6,578 bases of DNA, taken from the NCBI GenBank assembly GCA_031271245.1, contig JAISWC010000266.1, forward strand, positions 1 through 6,578, given 5' to 3'. This document shows, piece after piece, positions 1 to 6,578 of the stretch. The notes beneath the pieces are model-generated. The model was given only the letters and a program-made list of their open reading frames with translations. It ran no database searches and was not told the DNA's origin. How positions within the stretch are numbered: the stretch's first letter is position 1; each line of letters starts with the position of its first letter. The stretch is from Tannerella sp. (GTDB lineage Bacteria; Bacteroidota; Bacteroidia; Bacteroidales; Tannerellaceae). The position numbers and the translations under genes are program-made.

Positions 1-1
1 C

Positions 2-799
2 GTCCTGCGACGCTCCGGACATACCGAAGCAACGGTCGACATGGCGCGCCTGGCCGGACTCTATCCTGCCGGCGCACTGATCGAAATTATCAACGACGAC
101 GGCACCATGGCGCGTTTGCCGCAGCTGATGGATGTCTCGCGCAGGTTCGGCATCAAAATCATTTCCATCCACGACCTGATTGCCTACCGCCTCCAGACGG
201 AATCGCTGGTCGAAAAAGGGGTGGAAGTCAACCTGCCGACCGGCTACGGCCACTTCCGCCTGATTCCTTTCCTCCAGAAAAGTACCGGACAGGAACACAT
301 CGTCCTGATCAAGGGAGAAATTCGGAAAGACGAACCTGTCCTGGTGCGCGTGCACTCGTCCTGCATCACGGGCGACATCTTCGGCTCGCTCCGCTGCGAA
401 TGTGGGGAACAGCTGCACGCAGCCATGCGCCAAATCGAAGAGGAAGGCTGCGGCGTCATCCTCTACCTTAATCAGGAAGGCCGCGGAATCGGACTGATGG
501 AGAAAATGAAAGCCTACAAGCTGCAGGAAGACGGACTGGACACGGTGGATGCCAACCTGCACCTGGGACACCAGGCCGACGAACGCGACTACGGCGTGGG
601 CGCCCAGATTCTGCGCCGCATAGGCGTCACCCGGATGCGCCTGATGACGAACAATCCCGTCAAGCGCGTCGGACTGGAGGCCTACGGACTGACCGTGGAG
701 GAAAATATCCCGATCGAAGTGCCTCCCAATCCCTACAACGAATTTTATATGAAAACCAAAAAGGAGCGAATGGGACACATTCTCCGCAACGTCCCGTAA
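2..799 (+). CDS. ribBA: Bifunctional 3,4-dihydroxy-2-butanone-4-phosphate synthase / GTP cyclohydrolase II, 5'-truncated
   Basis: This cytosolic enzyme supplies both starting compounds of riboflavin synthesis: the RibB half makes 3,4-dihydroxy-2-butanone 4-phosphate from ribulose 5-phosphate, and the RibA half opens GTP to a diaminopyrimidine. The frame is open from base 2, giving 265 visible residues; full RibBA proteins are about 400, so roughly 140 N-terminal residues lie off the left edge. The ATG at 41 is internal. The end of the RibB domain is recognisable: GHTEAT (bases 17-34) holds a catalytic His, and the Glu at 83-85 before NDDGTMAR matches the family's catalytic Glu. The RibA half carries the zinc pattern C-x10-C-x-C (Cys codons at 362, 395 and 401), [16 protein letters not shown] (the Arg aligning with E. 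coli RibA Arg128) and TNNPVK, ending MGHIL. All key residues in view are intact. It converges with the synthetase gene. Upstream control is outside the window. Confidence 0.96.
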   Translation, partial: VLRRSGHTEATVDMARLAGLYPAGALIEIINDDGTMARLPQLMDVSRRFGIKIISIHDLIAYRLQTESLVEKGVEVNLPTGYGHFRLIPFLQKSTGQEHIVLIKGEIRKDEPVLVRVHSSCITGDIFGSLRCECGEQLHAAMRQIEEEGCGVILYLNQEGRGIGLMEKMKAYKLQEDGLDTVDANLHLGHQADERDYGVGAQILRRIGVTRMRLMTNNPVKRVGLEAYGLTVEENIPIEVPPNPYNEFYMKTKKERMGHILRNVP

Positions 800-821
800 A
801 GAGACGGTTCCTGCGGGAGAA
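780..821. other. Possible hairpin over the ribBA stop, between convergent genes
   Basis: TTCTCCGC (780-787) can pair with GCGGGAGAA (813-821) with one bulged G, and CCGT (794-797) can pair with ACGG (804-807) inside it. The structure covers the ribBA stop codon and lies where two convergent transcripts meet, so it could slow or end transcription from either side. No T-run follows on either strand, so it is not a classical intrinsic terminator. The pairing was found by eye and may be chance. The rest of the short gap to the synthetase stop shows nothing else. Confidence 0.3.
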
Positions 822-840
822 TGCACCCAATCCGGCGCAG

Positions 841-2502
841 TTAGCTGTTTTTATCCTGATAGAGAAAACGCTTGATGCTCTGTTTCGGCGTCTTCTCGAA
901 GCCTTCGCGGCGGAGTTCGAAATCGGCTATCTTGCTGTAAACGGGAAGGCGCTGGTTCAGCTGTTTCAAGTCTTCGCGCATGAGGCCGGTCAAATCGTCG
1001 TCCGACAGTCCGCCGTCCTTCGCCTTTTCCCATTCCGGAAAGACCAGGGCATGTAAATGATCTTTGCGCCTTATGACCAGCGATTCGAATACATACGGCA
1101 ATTCGTTCAGCAGACTTTCAATTTCTTCGGGATAAATGTTCTGACCGTTCGAGCCGAGTATCATTGTTTTGCTGCGACCGCGGATATACAGGAATCCGTC
1201 CCGATCCAGCGTACCCAGGTCGCCGGTGCGCATCCAGCCGCCACCCTGCATGATTTCAGCCGTCGCTTCCGGATTTTTGTAGTAGCCCAGCATGTTGTTC
1301 ATCCCGCGCACAACGATTTCACCGGCCACGTTTTCCGGGTCGACCGAATCAATTTTCACTTCCATGCGGTCTACAATGCGCCCCACCGAACCCTGCTTGA
1401 ACGTATCCCACTGTTCGTAGGCGACCAGCGGACCACATTCCGTCAATCCGTAACCGACCGTATACCGGAAACGGATGGAACGCAGGAAGGTTTCAATTTC
1501 GCGGTTGATCGCGGCTCCTCCGATCACAAGTTCAAAACAGTTGCCTCCAAAAGCGTCATCCAGTTGTCTGCGAATTTTTCTGTTAATGATCTGTTTGAAA
1601 CCGGGCAGTCGATAGAGTGTGCGGATGAGGGGTTTCCGCAATACCGGAAAGACGTTGTTCCGAACAATCTTCTCAATAATCAGCGGCACGGCGATAATCA
1701 GGGTCGGCCGGTTGCGTTGCAGACTTTCGATCACCGACTTGGGGTTGGGAATGCGCGGCAGGAAATGAATGTGACATCCCTTGTTGATGCCGTTCAGGAT
1801 TTCGAACGCCAGGCCGTACATGTGCGCCATGGGGAGCATGGAAACGAAACGGTCTCCGGAACGGACGAACGGCAGACAGTCATAGGCATACTGCGTGTTG
1901 CTCCACAAACTCCGGTAGGGCAGCATCACGCCCTTGGAAAAGCCGGTCGTTCCCGAGGTATAGTTCAGGATGGCCAGTTCGTCAGGCTGCTCGACGTGGT
2001 AGCTGACTTGCTCCGGCGCAAAGGCCTCCGGATACTTCTTTGCAAACAGGGCGTCCAGCTGCGCGTACACGTACTCGAAATCTGCTATCCGGCTGTGGAA
2101 AGGCTTTCCGTCCTCGACGGTCAGGAAGAGCTGAACGCCGGGCATGGCCTGTTCGCTCAGGTGTTCCCGACTCTGCACGGCGGCAATAAGCACCCGGGCT
2201 TCGGAGTGATTTACGATGTGATGAATGTTTTCGGCCTTGAAATCGTGCAGTATCGGCACCGCTACGGCGCCATACGTGAGGATGCTGAAAAAATTGATCA
2301 CCCAGCGCGAGGAATTGCGCCCTACCAGTGCAATCCGGTCGCCCTTCCGGATACCGGCCTGCTCGAAAAGGAGGTGCATCTTCGCAATTTCACGCGCTAC
2401 ATCTTTATAATAAAAGGTATTCGCCTTGTAGTCCGTCAAAGCCGGCAGTTCCCAGTGGGCTTTGATACTAAGTTCGATAAGTCTTAAAAATCGGTTGTCC
2501 AT
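841..2502 (-). CDS. AMP-forming acyl-CoA synthetase (long-chain fatty acid-CoA ligase type)
   Basis: A complete 553-residue member of the adenylate-forming (ANL) family, which activates a carboxylic acid as acyl-AMP and passes it to CoA. Motifs appear in order: the P-loop-like YTSGTTGFSKG (181-191), YGLTECGP (351-358) with the conserved Thr-Glu, GEIVVRG (394-400), the ATP-ribose Asp in RTGDLG (425-430), the hinge region RGRSK (441-445) followed by GQNIYPEEIE (453-462 region), and a C-terminal KTPKQSIKRFLY. That tail holds candidate catalytic lysines (Lys540 or Lys544); I cannot say which aligns with the family lysine. There is no signal peptide or membrane segment, so it is probably cytosolic or peripheral. 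Length and motif spacing fit fatty-acyl substrates, but chain length cannot be read from sequence, and an aryl or other acyl substrate is possible. The ATG at 2502 fits a -7 box about 26 bases upstream. It is monocistronic in view: convergent with ribBA, divergent from the Yip1-like gene. Confidence 0.9.
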   Translation of the reverse strand: MDNRFLRLIELSIKAHWELPALTDYKANTFYYKDVAREIAKMHLLFEQAGIRKGDRIALVGRNSSRWVINFFSILTYGAVAVPILHDFKAENIHHIVNHSEARVLIAAVQSREHLSEQAMPGVQLFLTVEDGKPFHSRIADFEYVYAQLDALFAKKYPEAFAPEQVSYHVEQPDELAILNYTSGTTGFSKGVMLPYRSLWSNTQYAYDCLPFVRSGDRFVSMLPMAHMYGLAFEILNGINKGCHIHFLPRIPNPKSVIESLQRNRPTLIIAVPLIIEKIVRNNVFPVLRKPLIRTLYRLPGFKQIINRKIRRQLDDAFGGNCFELVIGGAAINREIETFLRSIRFRYTVGYGLTECGPLVAYEQWDTFKQGSVGRIVDRMEVKIDSVDPENVAGEIVVRGMNNMLGYYKNPEATAEIMQGGGWMRTGDLGTLDRDGFLYIRGRSKTMILGSNGQNIYPEEIESLLNELPYVFESLVIRRKDHLHALVFPEWEKAKDGGLSDDDLTGLMREDLKQLNQRLPVYSKIADFELRREGFEKTPKQSIKRFLYQDKNS

Positions 2503-2527
2503 GTAATGATATCTAATCTTAATTGCG

Positions 2528-2563
2528 CAAATATAGACAATTCATTTGAAATAACGCTGCAAA
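2528..2563 (-). promoter_or_regulatory. Candidate Bacteroidota-type promoter for the acyl-CoA synthetase
   Basis: Read on the minus strand, bases 2535-2528 give TATATTTG, an exact match to the Bacteroidota -7 consensus TAnnTTTG. A TTTG at 2563-2560 could be the -33 element, but the 24-base spacer is longer than the roughly 19-21 usually described. Transcription would begin near 2520, leaving a leader of about 20 bases before the ATG at 2502, which has no Shine-Dalgarno sequence. The -7 match and its position are seen directly; promoter activity is inference. Confidence 0.6.
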
Positions 2564-2645
2564 CACATCCATAATTATTTTTTTCAACCTATTTTCCGCA
2601 CCGCTCCGCCGAATCGTTTAACAATATTGCACGCCTATGATGCGA

Positions 2646-2671
2646 TTGCCCTGATTATTTTTATACTTTTG
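2646..2671 (+). promoter_or_regulatory. Candidate Bacteroidota-type promoter for the Yip1-like gene and possibly smpB-metH
   Basis: Bases 2664-2671 read TACTTTTG, matching the -7 consensus TAnnTTTG. The only upstream -33-like element is a TTG at 2646-2648, with a spacer of just 15 bases, so that half is weak. Initiation around 2677-2679 would give a leader of about 17 bases to the ATG at 2695. No comparable box is visible in the gaps before smpB or metH, so this may serve all three genes. It also argues against a GTG start at 2671, which would lie inside the -7 box. Confidence 0.55.
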
Positions 2672-2694
2672 TGGGCACATTCAATGAAAAAGCT

Positions 2695-3261
2695 ATGTTT
2701 AATGATCTATTCAACCGGCTGGCCGGCCTTATTTTCAAACCGGCCGAGACGTGGAACAAATTGAGTCAGGGAGAGGAAGAAAAGGAAACGTTCCTTTCGC
2801 GATACATTTATCCGCTCCTCGGCCTGATCGCCCTGGCTGCGTTCGTGGGCGTACTGTTTTCGCGCAAGGAATTCAGTTTTGAGATTGCCCTGAAATCGGC
2901 TATCAAGGCATTGATTTCGAACATGGGCGGCTACTTCCTGGCCGTATACCTGATGCGTGAACTCTGGCGAAGCGTTTTTCACCGCCACAAGAACACAAAG
3001 TTGTGGTATTGTTTTGTGGGATATGCTTCCGCGATGATGTTTGCACTGAATATCATACTGTTGCTGCTGCCCGAATTTTTCTTTTTGCGTGTGGCTGTGC
3101 TGTACACGGCCTATCTCATCTGGGAAGGCGCTACAGCCTACATGCACGTAGAGGAAAACGAGCGACTGAAGTTTTCGGCCTTTGCCTCCGCAATCATTAT
3201 TGTTACGCCACTGGCAATCGATTCTCTTCTCTTTCTGATGATGCCGGGACTGCGACTCTGA
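2695..3261 (+). CDS. Yip1-family-like integral membrane protein of unknown function
   Basis: A 188-residue hydrophobic protein with a short amphipathic N-terminus, MFNDLFNRLAGLIFKPAETW, the pattern (a helix, then an F-x-P-x-x-x-W turn) that opens many bacterial Yip1/DUF1282-type proteins. By eye there are five membrane segments, near residues 37-55, 66-86, 105-126, 128-148 and 163-184, with a basic loop (RHKNTK) around 97-102 and a charged loop (HVEENERLK) around 151-159. It should sit in the inner membrane. No catalytic motif is visible and I assign no function; the family name rests on layout and the N-terminal pattern only. The same frame is open to a GTG at 2671, but that codon overlaps the candidate -7 box, so I chose the ATG at 2695, preceded by an A-rich stretch. 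smpB follows 18 bases after the stop, suggesting cotranscription. Its upstream neighbour is divergent. Confidence 0.7.
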   Translation: MFNDLFNRLAGLIFKPAETWNKLSQGEEEKETFLSRYIYPLLGLIALAAFVGVLFSRKEFSFEIALKSAIKALISNMGGYFLAVYLMRELWRSVFHRHKNTKLWYCFVGYASAMMFALNIILLLLPEFFFLRVAVLYTAYLIWEGATAYMHVEENERLKFSAFASAIIIVTPLAIDSLLFLMMPGLRL

Positions 3262-3279
3262 CTTTAACACCGAAAAAAA

Positions 3280-3744
3280 ATGAGTAAGGAAAAAGCAAAT
3301 AACCAGATACAAATCAAAAACAAACGGGCGACATTCGATTACGAGTTGCTCGAAACGTTTACCGCGGGAATGGTCCTGACGGGGACGGAAATCAAGTCCG
3401 TCCGTCTGGGCAAGGCCAGTCTGGTGGACACATACTGCGTCGTGGCACGCAGGGAAGTTTGGGTAAAGAACATGTATATCGCCGAATATTTTTACGGCAC
3501 TTACAACAATCACCCGGCGCGGCGCGATCGTAAACTGCTGCTGAACCGGAAAGAAATCCGGAAGATTGAAACGGCAGCCCAAAACAGCGGATTTACAATT
3601 GTTCCCGTTCGCCTGTTCATCAACGAACGGGGACTGGCCAAAGTCGTCATTGCCATTGCGAAGGGAAAAAAGGAGTATGACAGGCGCCAGTCCCTGCGCG
3701 AACGCGACGACCGGCGGGAAATGGACCGCGCTTTCAAAAAATAG
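3280..3744 (+). CDS. smpB: SsrA-binding protein SmpB (trans-translation factor)
   Basis: SmpB binds tmRNA (SsrA), helps load it into ribosomes stalled on damaged messages, and acts with it to tag the unfinished protein for degradation and free the ribosome. The 154-residue length is typical. Visible family signatures are the N-terminal [31 protein letters not shown] (33-48) with the conserved Gly-Thr-Glu of the RNA-binding barrel, [14 protein letters not shown] (76-89), and GKKEYDRR (129-136) leading into a basic C-terminal tail (to 154) of the kind that enters the empty mRNA channel. The ATG at 3280 follows an eight-base A-run and has no Shine-Dalgarno sequence, as is normal in Bacteroidota. 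It lies 18 bases after the Yip1-like gene and 45 before metH, all on one strand. The ssrA gene itself is not in the window. Confidence 0.97.
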   Translation: MSKEKANNQIQIKNKRATFDYELLETFTAGMVLTGTEIKSVRLGKASLVDTYCVVARREVWVKNMYIAEYFYGTYNNHPARRDRKLLLNRKEIRKIETAAQNSGFTIVPVRLFINERGLAKVVIAIAKGKKEYDRRQSLRERDDRREMDRAFKK

Positions 3745-3749
3745 CGCAT

Positions 3750-3763
3750 CCGGCTCCGGCCGG
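3750..3763 (+). other. Small GC-only hairpin between smpB and metH
   Basis: CCGGC (3750-3754) pairs perfectly with GCCGG (3759-3763) around a four-base TCCG loop, five bases after the smpB stop. It is followed by CAGCCCTACAAAC, with no T-run, so it is unlikely to be an efficient intrinsic terminator. It could mark an mRNA 3' end, a processing site, or partial attenuation before metH. In GC-rich DNA such a short stem can arise by chance. The 45-base gap is too short for a cobalamin or SAM riboswitch. Confidence 0.35.
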
Positions 3764-3789
3764 CAGCCCTACAAACAAACGATACGTAC

Positions 3790-6578
3790 ATGAGTTTTGA
3801 ACAGTTATTAAATGAACGTATCCTGATTCTCGACGGAGGGATGGGTACGATGATTCAACAATACAACCTGACGGAACAGGACTACCGGGGCGAACGCTTT
3901 GCCGGCTGCCCCGGTCAGCAGAAAGGCAACAACGACCTGCTGTGCCTCACCCGCCCGGAGATTATTCAATCCATCCACCGGCAGTATCTCGACGCCGGCG
4001 CCGATATTTTCTCGACCAATACGTTTAATGCCAACCGCATTTCGATGGCCGACTACGACATGCAGGAGCAGGTGCGCGAAATCAACCTGGCGGCCGGACA
4101 CCTGGCGCGCGACGTGGCCGACCGCTACATGCGGGAGCATCCCGGACGGACGGTCTTCGTGGCCGGTTCTATCGGCCCGACCAACAAGACGGCCTCGATG
4201 AGCCAGGACGTCAACAATCCCGCTTACCGCGACGTTACTTATCCGGACCTGTACCGCGCCTACCGCGAACAGGTGGAGGCCCTGACGGACGGAGGCGTGG
4301 ATATTATCCAGTTCGAAACAGCATTCGACACGCTGAACGTCAAGGCCGGACTGGAAGCGGCCATGCAGGTCATGCACGACCGGGGACGCGAACTGCCCGT
4401 CATGCTTTCGCTGACGCTGGCCGGCAAAAGCGGACGTTCCTTTTCCGGGCAGACGCTGGCGGCCTTTCTCACTTCCGTGCAGCATGTTCCCCTGGCCTGC
4501 GTCGGGCTGAACTGTTCCTTCGGCGCAGCCGACATGCTGCCGCATCTGCGGGAACTCTCCGCCATGGCATCCTGTCCCGTCAGCGCCTATCCCAACGCCG
4601 GACTGCCGAATGCTTTCGGCGAATACGACGAAACGCCCGAAACCATGGAATCGCACATCCGTCCCTTTATCGAAGAAGGGCTGGTCAACATCATCGGTGG
4701 CTGCTGCGGAACAACGCCGGCACATATTGCCCGGTTTCCCGCACTGGTAAAGGACGCTCAGCCCCGCCGCCCGGCCCCGCAAACGGAGACGCTGTGGCTC
4801 TCCGGACTGGAACGGCTCGAAGTGAAGCCGGAAAATAACTTTGTCAATATCGGCGAACGCTGCAACGTGGCCGGTTCGCGCAAGTTCCTGCGGCTGATAA
4901 AAGAAGGCAGTTATGAAAAAGCGCTGAGCATTGCCCGCAAACAGGTGGAGGACGGCGCACAGGTGATCGACATTAACATGGACGACGGTCTGCTGGATGC
5001 CGCCAAGGAAATGACCATGTTTCTGAATCTGATCGCCTCGGATCCGGACATTGCCCGCGTGCCGGTGATGATTGATTCTTCGAAGTGGGAGGTCATCGAA
5101 CAGGCGCTGTATTGCGTGCAGGGCAAAAGCATCGTCAATTCCATCAGTCTCAAGGAGGGCGAAGACATTTTTCTGGCACACGCCGCACGGGTGCGTCAAC
5201 TGGGTGCGGCTGTCGTCGTGATGGCCTTCGACGAAGAAGGGCAGGCGGATACGTATGAACGAAAAATCGCCGTCTGCGAACGCGCCTACCGCCTGCTGAC
5301 CGCGAAAGCCGGTTTTCCGCCGCAGGACATCATCTTTGACCCCAACGTACTGGCAATTGCCACCGGCATATCCGAACACAACGGCTACGGACTGGACTTT
5401 ATCCGCGCTACGGGGTGGATAAAGCGCCACCTGCCGGGTGCAAAAGTCAGCGGCGGCGTCAGCAACCTGTCCTTTTCGTTCCGGGGAAACAATTACGTAC
5501 GCGAAACCATGCACGCCGTCTTTCTCTATCACGCCATCCGCGAGGGCATGGACATGGGCATCGTCAACCCCTCTACCGCCATCCTTTACGAAGACATTGA
5601 ACCGCCGTTCCGCACACTGCTCGAAGACGTTATTCTGGCGCGCCGTCCGGAAGCGGCGGAGGAGTTGATTGTCCGTGCGCAGGAACAGCTGCCGCAGGAA
5701 ACCGGCAAAGCGGAAAGTGCGCCGGACGCCTGGCGCAGTCTTCCGCCGGACGAAAGGCTGGAATATGCCCTGATGAAAGGCATCAGCGACTGTCTGGAGA
5801 CGGATTTGGAGGAAGCCCTGCAAATTCACGGCGGCAGGGCGGTCGAACTGATCGATGGGCCGCTGATGAGCGGAATGAACCGGGTGGGCGAGCTGTTTGG
5901 CGCCGGCAAGATGTTTCTGCCGCAGGTGGTCAAAACCGCCCGGACGATGAAAAAAGCTGTTACCATTCTGCAACCGGCCATTGAAGCAGGCCGATCGGCT
6001 ACGGGGACGACGTCCGGCGCCGGAAAGGTCGTCTTTGCCACTGTCAAGGGCGACGTGCACGTCATCGGGAAAAATATCGTTTCCATCGTTTTAAAGTGTA
6101 ACAACTACGAAATTATCGACCTGGGCGTAATGGTACCGGCCGAACGCATTCTCGAAGCTGTTCTGCGCGAAAAGTCCGACCTGCTCTGTCTCTCCGGCCT
6201 AATTACCCCCTCGCTCGAAGAAATGATTCACGTAACGGACACCATGCGGAAAGCCGGACAGCGCGTCCCCATACTGATTGGCGGGGCAACTACCTCTAAA
6301 CTTCACACAGCGCTCAGGATAGCGCCGCATTATGACCATCCGGTAATTCACGTCACCGACGCCTCGCAAAGTCCGCTGGTCGCCGCCCGGCTGCTAAACC
6401 CGGCCACGCGCGATGCCTACGTCCGCGAACTGAACGAAGAATACGAACGTCTGCGCCGCATGGCCGCCATGGAAGAAAAAACAGTCACGCACGCACTGCT
6501 CTCCCTTGCGGAAGCGCGCGCCCGCCGTCCGGTTACCGACTGGACGGCCTGCGTCCCCGTCGCGCCCCGACACAAAGG
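3790..6578 (+). CDS. metH: Cobalamin-dependent methionine synthase MetH, 3'-truncated by the window edge
   Basis: MetH moves a methyl group from methyltetrahydrofolate via cob(I)alamin to homocysteine, making methionine in the cytosol. The frame is open for 929 codons to the right edge; the family is about 1,230 residues. Homocysteine domain (about 1-318): [10 protein letters not shown], and zinc ligands Cys242 (GLNC), Cys305 and Cys306 (GGCCGTTP). Pterin domain (about 345-615): [46 protein letters not shown]. Cobalamin cap (about 652-735): [15 protein letters not shown] and KMFLPQVVK, keeping the shielding Phe703 and Leu710 that match E. coli Phe708 and Leu715. Cobalamin domain (about 745-880): Asp755, His757 (lower cobalt ligand), Gly760, Ser808 and GGATTSK. 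The activation domain is just starting ([10 protein letters not shown]). Oddities against E. coli: Val758 follows the ligand His where Asp is usual, and Cys800 replaces a Gly. The Asp-His-Ser triad is intact and I see no frameshift, so the gene looks functional. ATG at 3790 has an A-rich, non-Shine-Dalgarno leader. Confidence 0.98.
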   Translation, partial: MSFEQLLNERILILDGGMGTMIQQYNLTEQDYRGERFAGCPGQQKGNNDLLCLTRPEIIQSIHRQYLDAGADIFSTNTFNANRISMADYDMQEQVREINLAAGHLARDVADRYMREHPGRTVFVAGSIGPTNKTASMSQDVNNPAYRDVTYPDLYRAYREQVEALTDGGVDIIQFETAFDTLNVKAGLEAAMQVMHDRGRELPVMLSLTLAGKSGRSFSGQTLAAFLTSVQHVPLACVGLNCSFGAADMLPHLRELSAMASCPVSAYPNAGLPNAFGEYDETPETMESHIRPFIEEGLVNIIGGCCGTTPAHIARFPALVKDAQPRRPAPQTETLWLSGLERLEVKPENNFVNIGERCNVAGSRKFLRLIKEGSYEKALSIARKQVEDGAQVIDINMDDGLLDAAKEMTMFLNLIASDPDIARVPVMIDSSKWEVIEQALYCVQGKSIVNSISLKEGEDIFLAHAARVRQLGAAVVVMAFDEEGQADTYERKIAVCERAYRLLTAKAGFPPQDIIFDPNVLAIATGISEHNGYGLDFIRATGWIKRHLPGAKVSGGVSNLSFSFRGNNYVRETMHAVFLYHAIREGMDMGIVNPSTAILYEDIEPPFRTLLEDVILARRPEAAEELIVRAQEQLPQETGKAESAPDAWRSLPPDERLEYALMKGISDCLETDLEEALQIHGGRAVELIDGPLMSGMNRVGELFGAGKMFLPQVVKTARTMKKAVTILQPAIEAGRSATGTTSGAGKVVFATVKGDVHVIGKNIVSIVLKCNNYEIIDLGVMVPAERILEAVLREKSDLLCLSGLITPSLEEMIHVTDTMRKAGQRVPILIGGATTSKLHTALRIAPHYDHPVIHVTDASQSPLVAARLLNPATRDAYVRELNEEYERLRRMAAMEEKTVTHALLSLAEARARRPVTDWTACVPVAPRHK

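Noticed and set aside
41..799. ribBA as a complete short protein starting at the ATG at 41
   Set aside because: The frame is open back to base 2 and encodes the conserved RibB GHTEAT motif before this ATG, so the gene is cut by the window edge.
1057..2487. 476-codon plus-strand open frame
   Set aside because: It is the codon-register mirror of the acyl-CoA synthetase, which has all family motifs; the mirror has none.
2707..3582. 291-codon minus-strand open frame
   Set aside because: It mirrors the Yip1-like gene and part of smpB, which happen to share one phase; it has no family signature and no promoter of its own.
3745..3789. Cobalamin or SAM riboswitch ahead of metH
   Set aside because: The gap is only 45 bases, far too short for either class, and has no B12-box-like sequence.
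3262..3789. tmRNA (ssrA) gene beside smpB
   Set aside because: The gaps on either side of smpB are 18 and 45 bases, too small for ssrA, and I saw no ssrA-like ends or tag reading frame elsewhere in the intergenic DNA.
3808..6060. 750-codon minus-strand open frame
   Set aside because: It lies codon-for-codon opposite an intact, motif-rich metH; its product is rich in His, Arg, Gln and Gly with no recognisable domain.
3790..6578. Possible frameshift or split metH
   Set aside because: Translating every codon from 3790 to the right edge gives no stop and keeps all four visible domains in one frame.

Overview
The window reads as a stretch of ordinary core chromosome from a member of the Bacteroidota, probably of the order Bacteroidales. 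Three things point there. The two candidate promoters match the Bacteroidota -7 box TAnnTTTG rather than a sigma70 TATAAT box. The starts lie behind short A-rich leaders with no Shine-Dalgarno sequence. The proteins also look like the versions found in that phylum (fused RibBA, a short-leader Yip1-like protein before SmpB, a full-length MetH). Coding DNA is moderately GC-rich and the main intergenic gap is AT-rich. I cannot name a genus.

Layout: (1) bases 2-799, plus strand, the C-terminal two thirds of bifunctional riboflavin enzyme RibBA, cut by the left edge. (2) Bases 841-2502, minus strand, a complete 553-residue AMP-forming acyl-CoA synthetase, tail to tail with ribBA across about 41 bases. 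(3) Bases 2503-2694, an AT-rich divergent intergenic region with one candidate promoter facing each way. (4) Bases 2695-3261, a small five-helix Yip1-like membrane protein. (5) Bases 3280-3744, smpB, the tmRNA partner. (6) Bases 3790-6578, metH, cobalamin-dependent methionine synthase, open to the right edge with 929 codons visible and only the reactivation domain missing.

The Yip1-like gene, smpB and metH run in one direction with gaps of 18 and 45 bases and only one recognisable promoter ahead of them, so they may form a transcription unit. Their products have no obvious shared pathway: an unknown membrane role, ribosome rescue, and methionine/one-carbon metabolism. ribBA supplies flavin precursors and the synthetase activates fatty acids. 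The arrangement looks like housekeeping genes packed together rather than a dedicated system.

I found no mobile element, CRISPR array, tRNA, rRNA, riboswitch or defence-like system, and no convincing sign of a previously undescribed system. The most notable sequence detail is a valine in place of the usual aspartate directly after the cobalt-ligating histidine of MetH. The long open frames opposite the real genes are codon-use mirrors, not genes.
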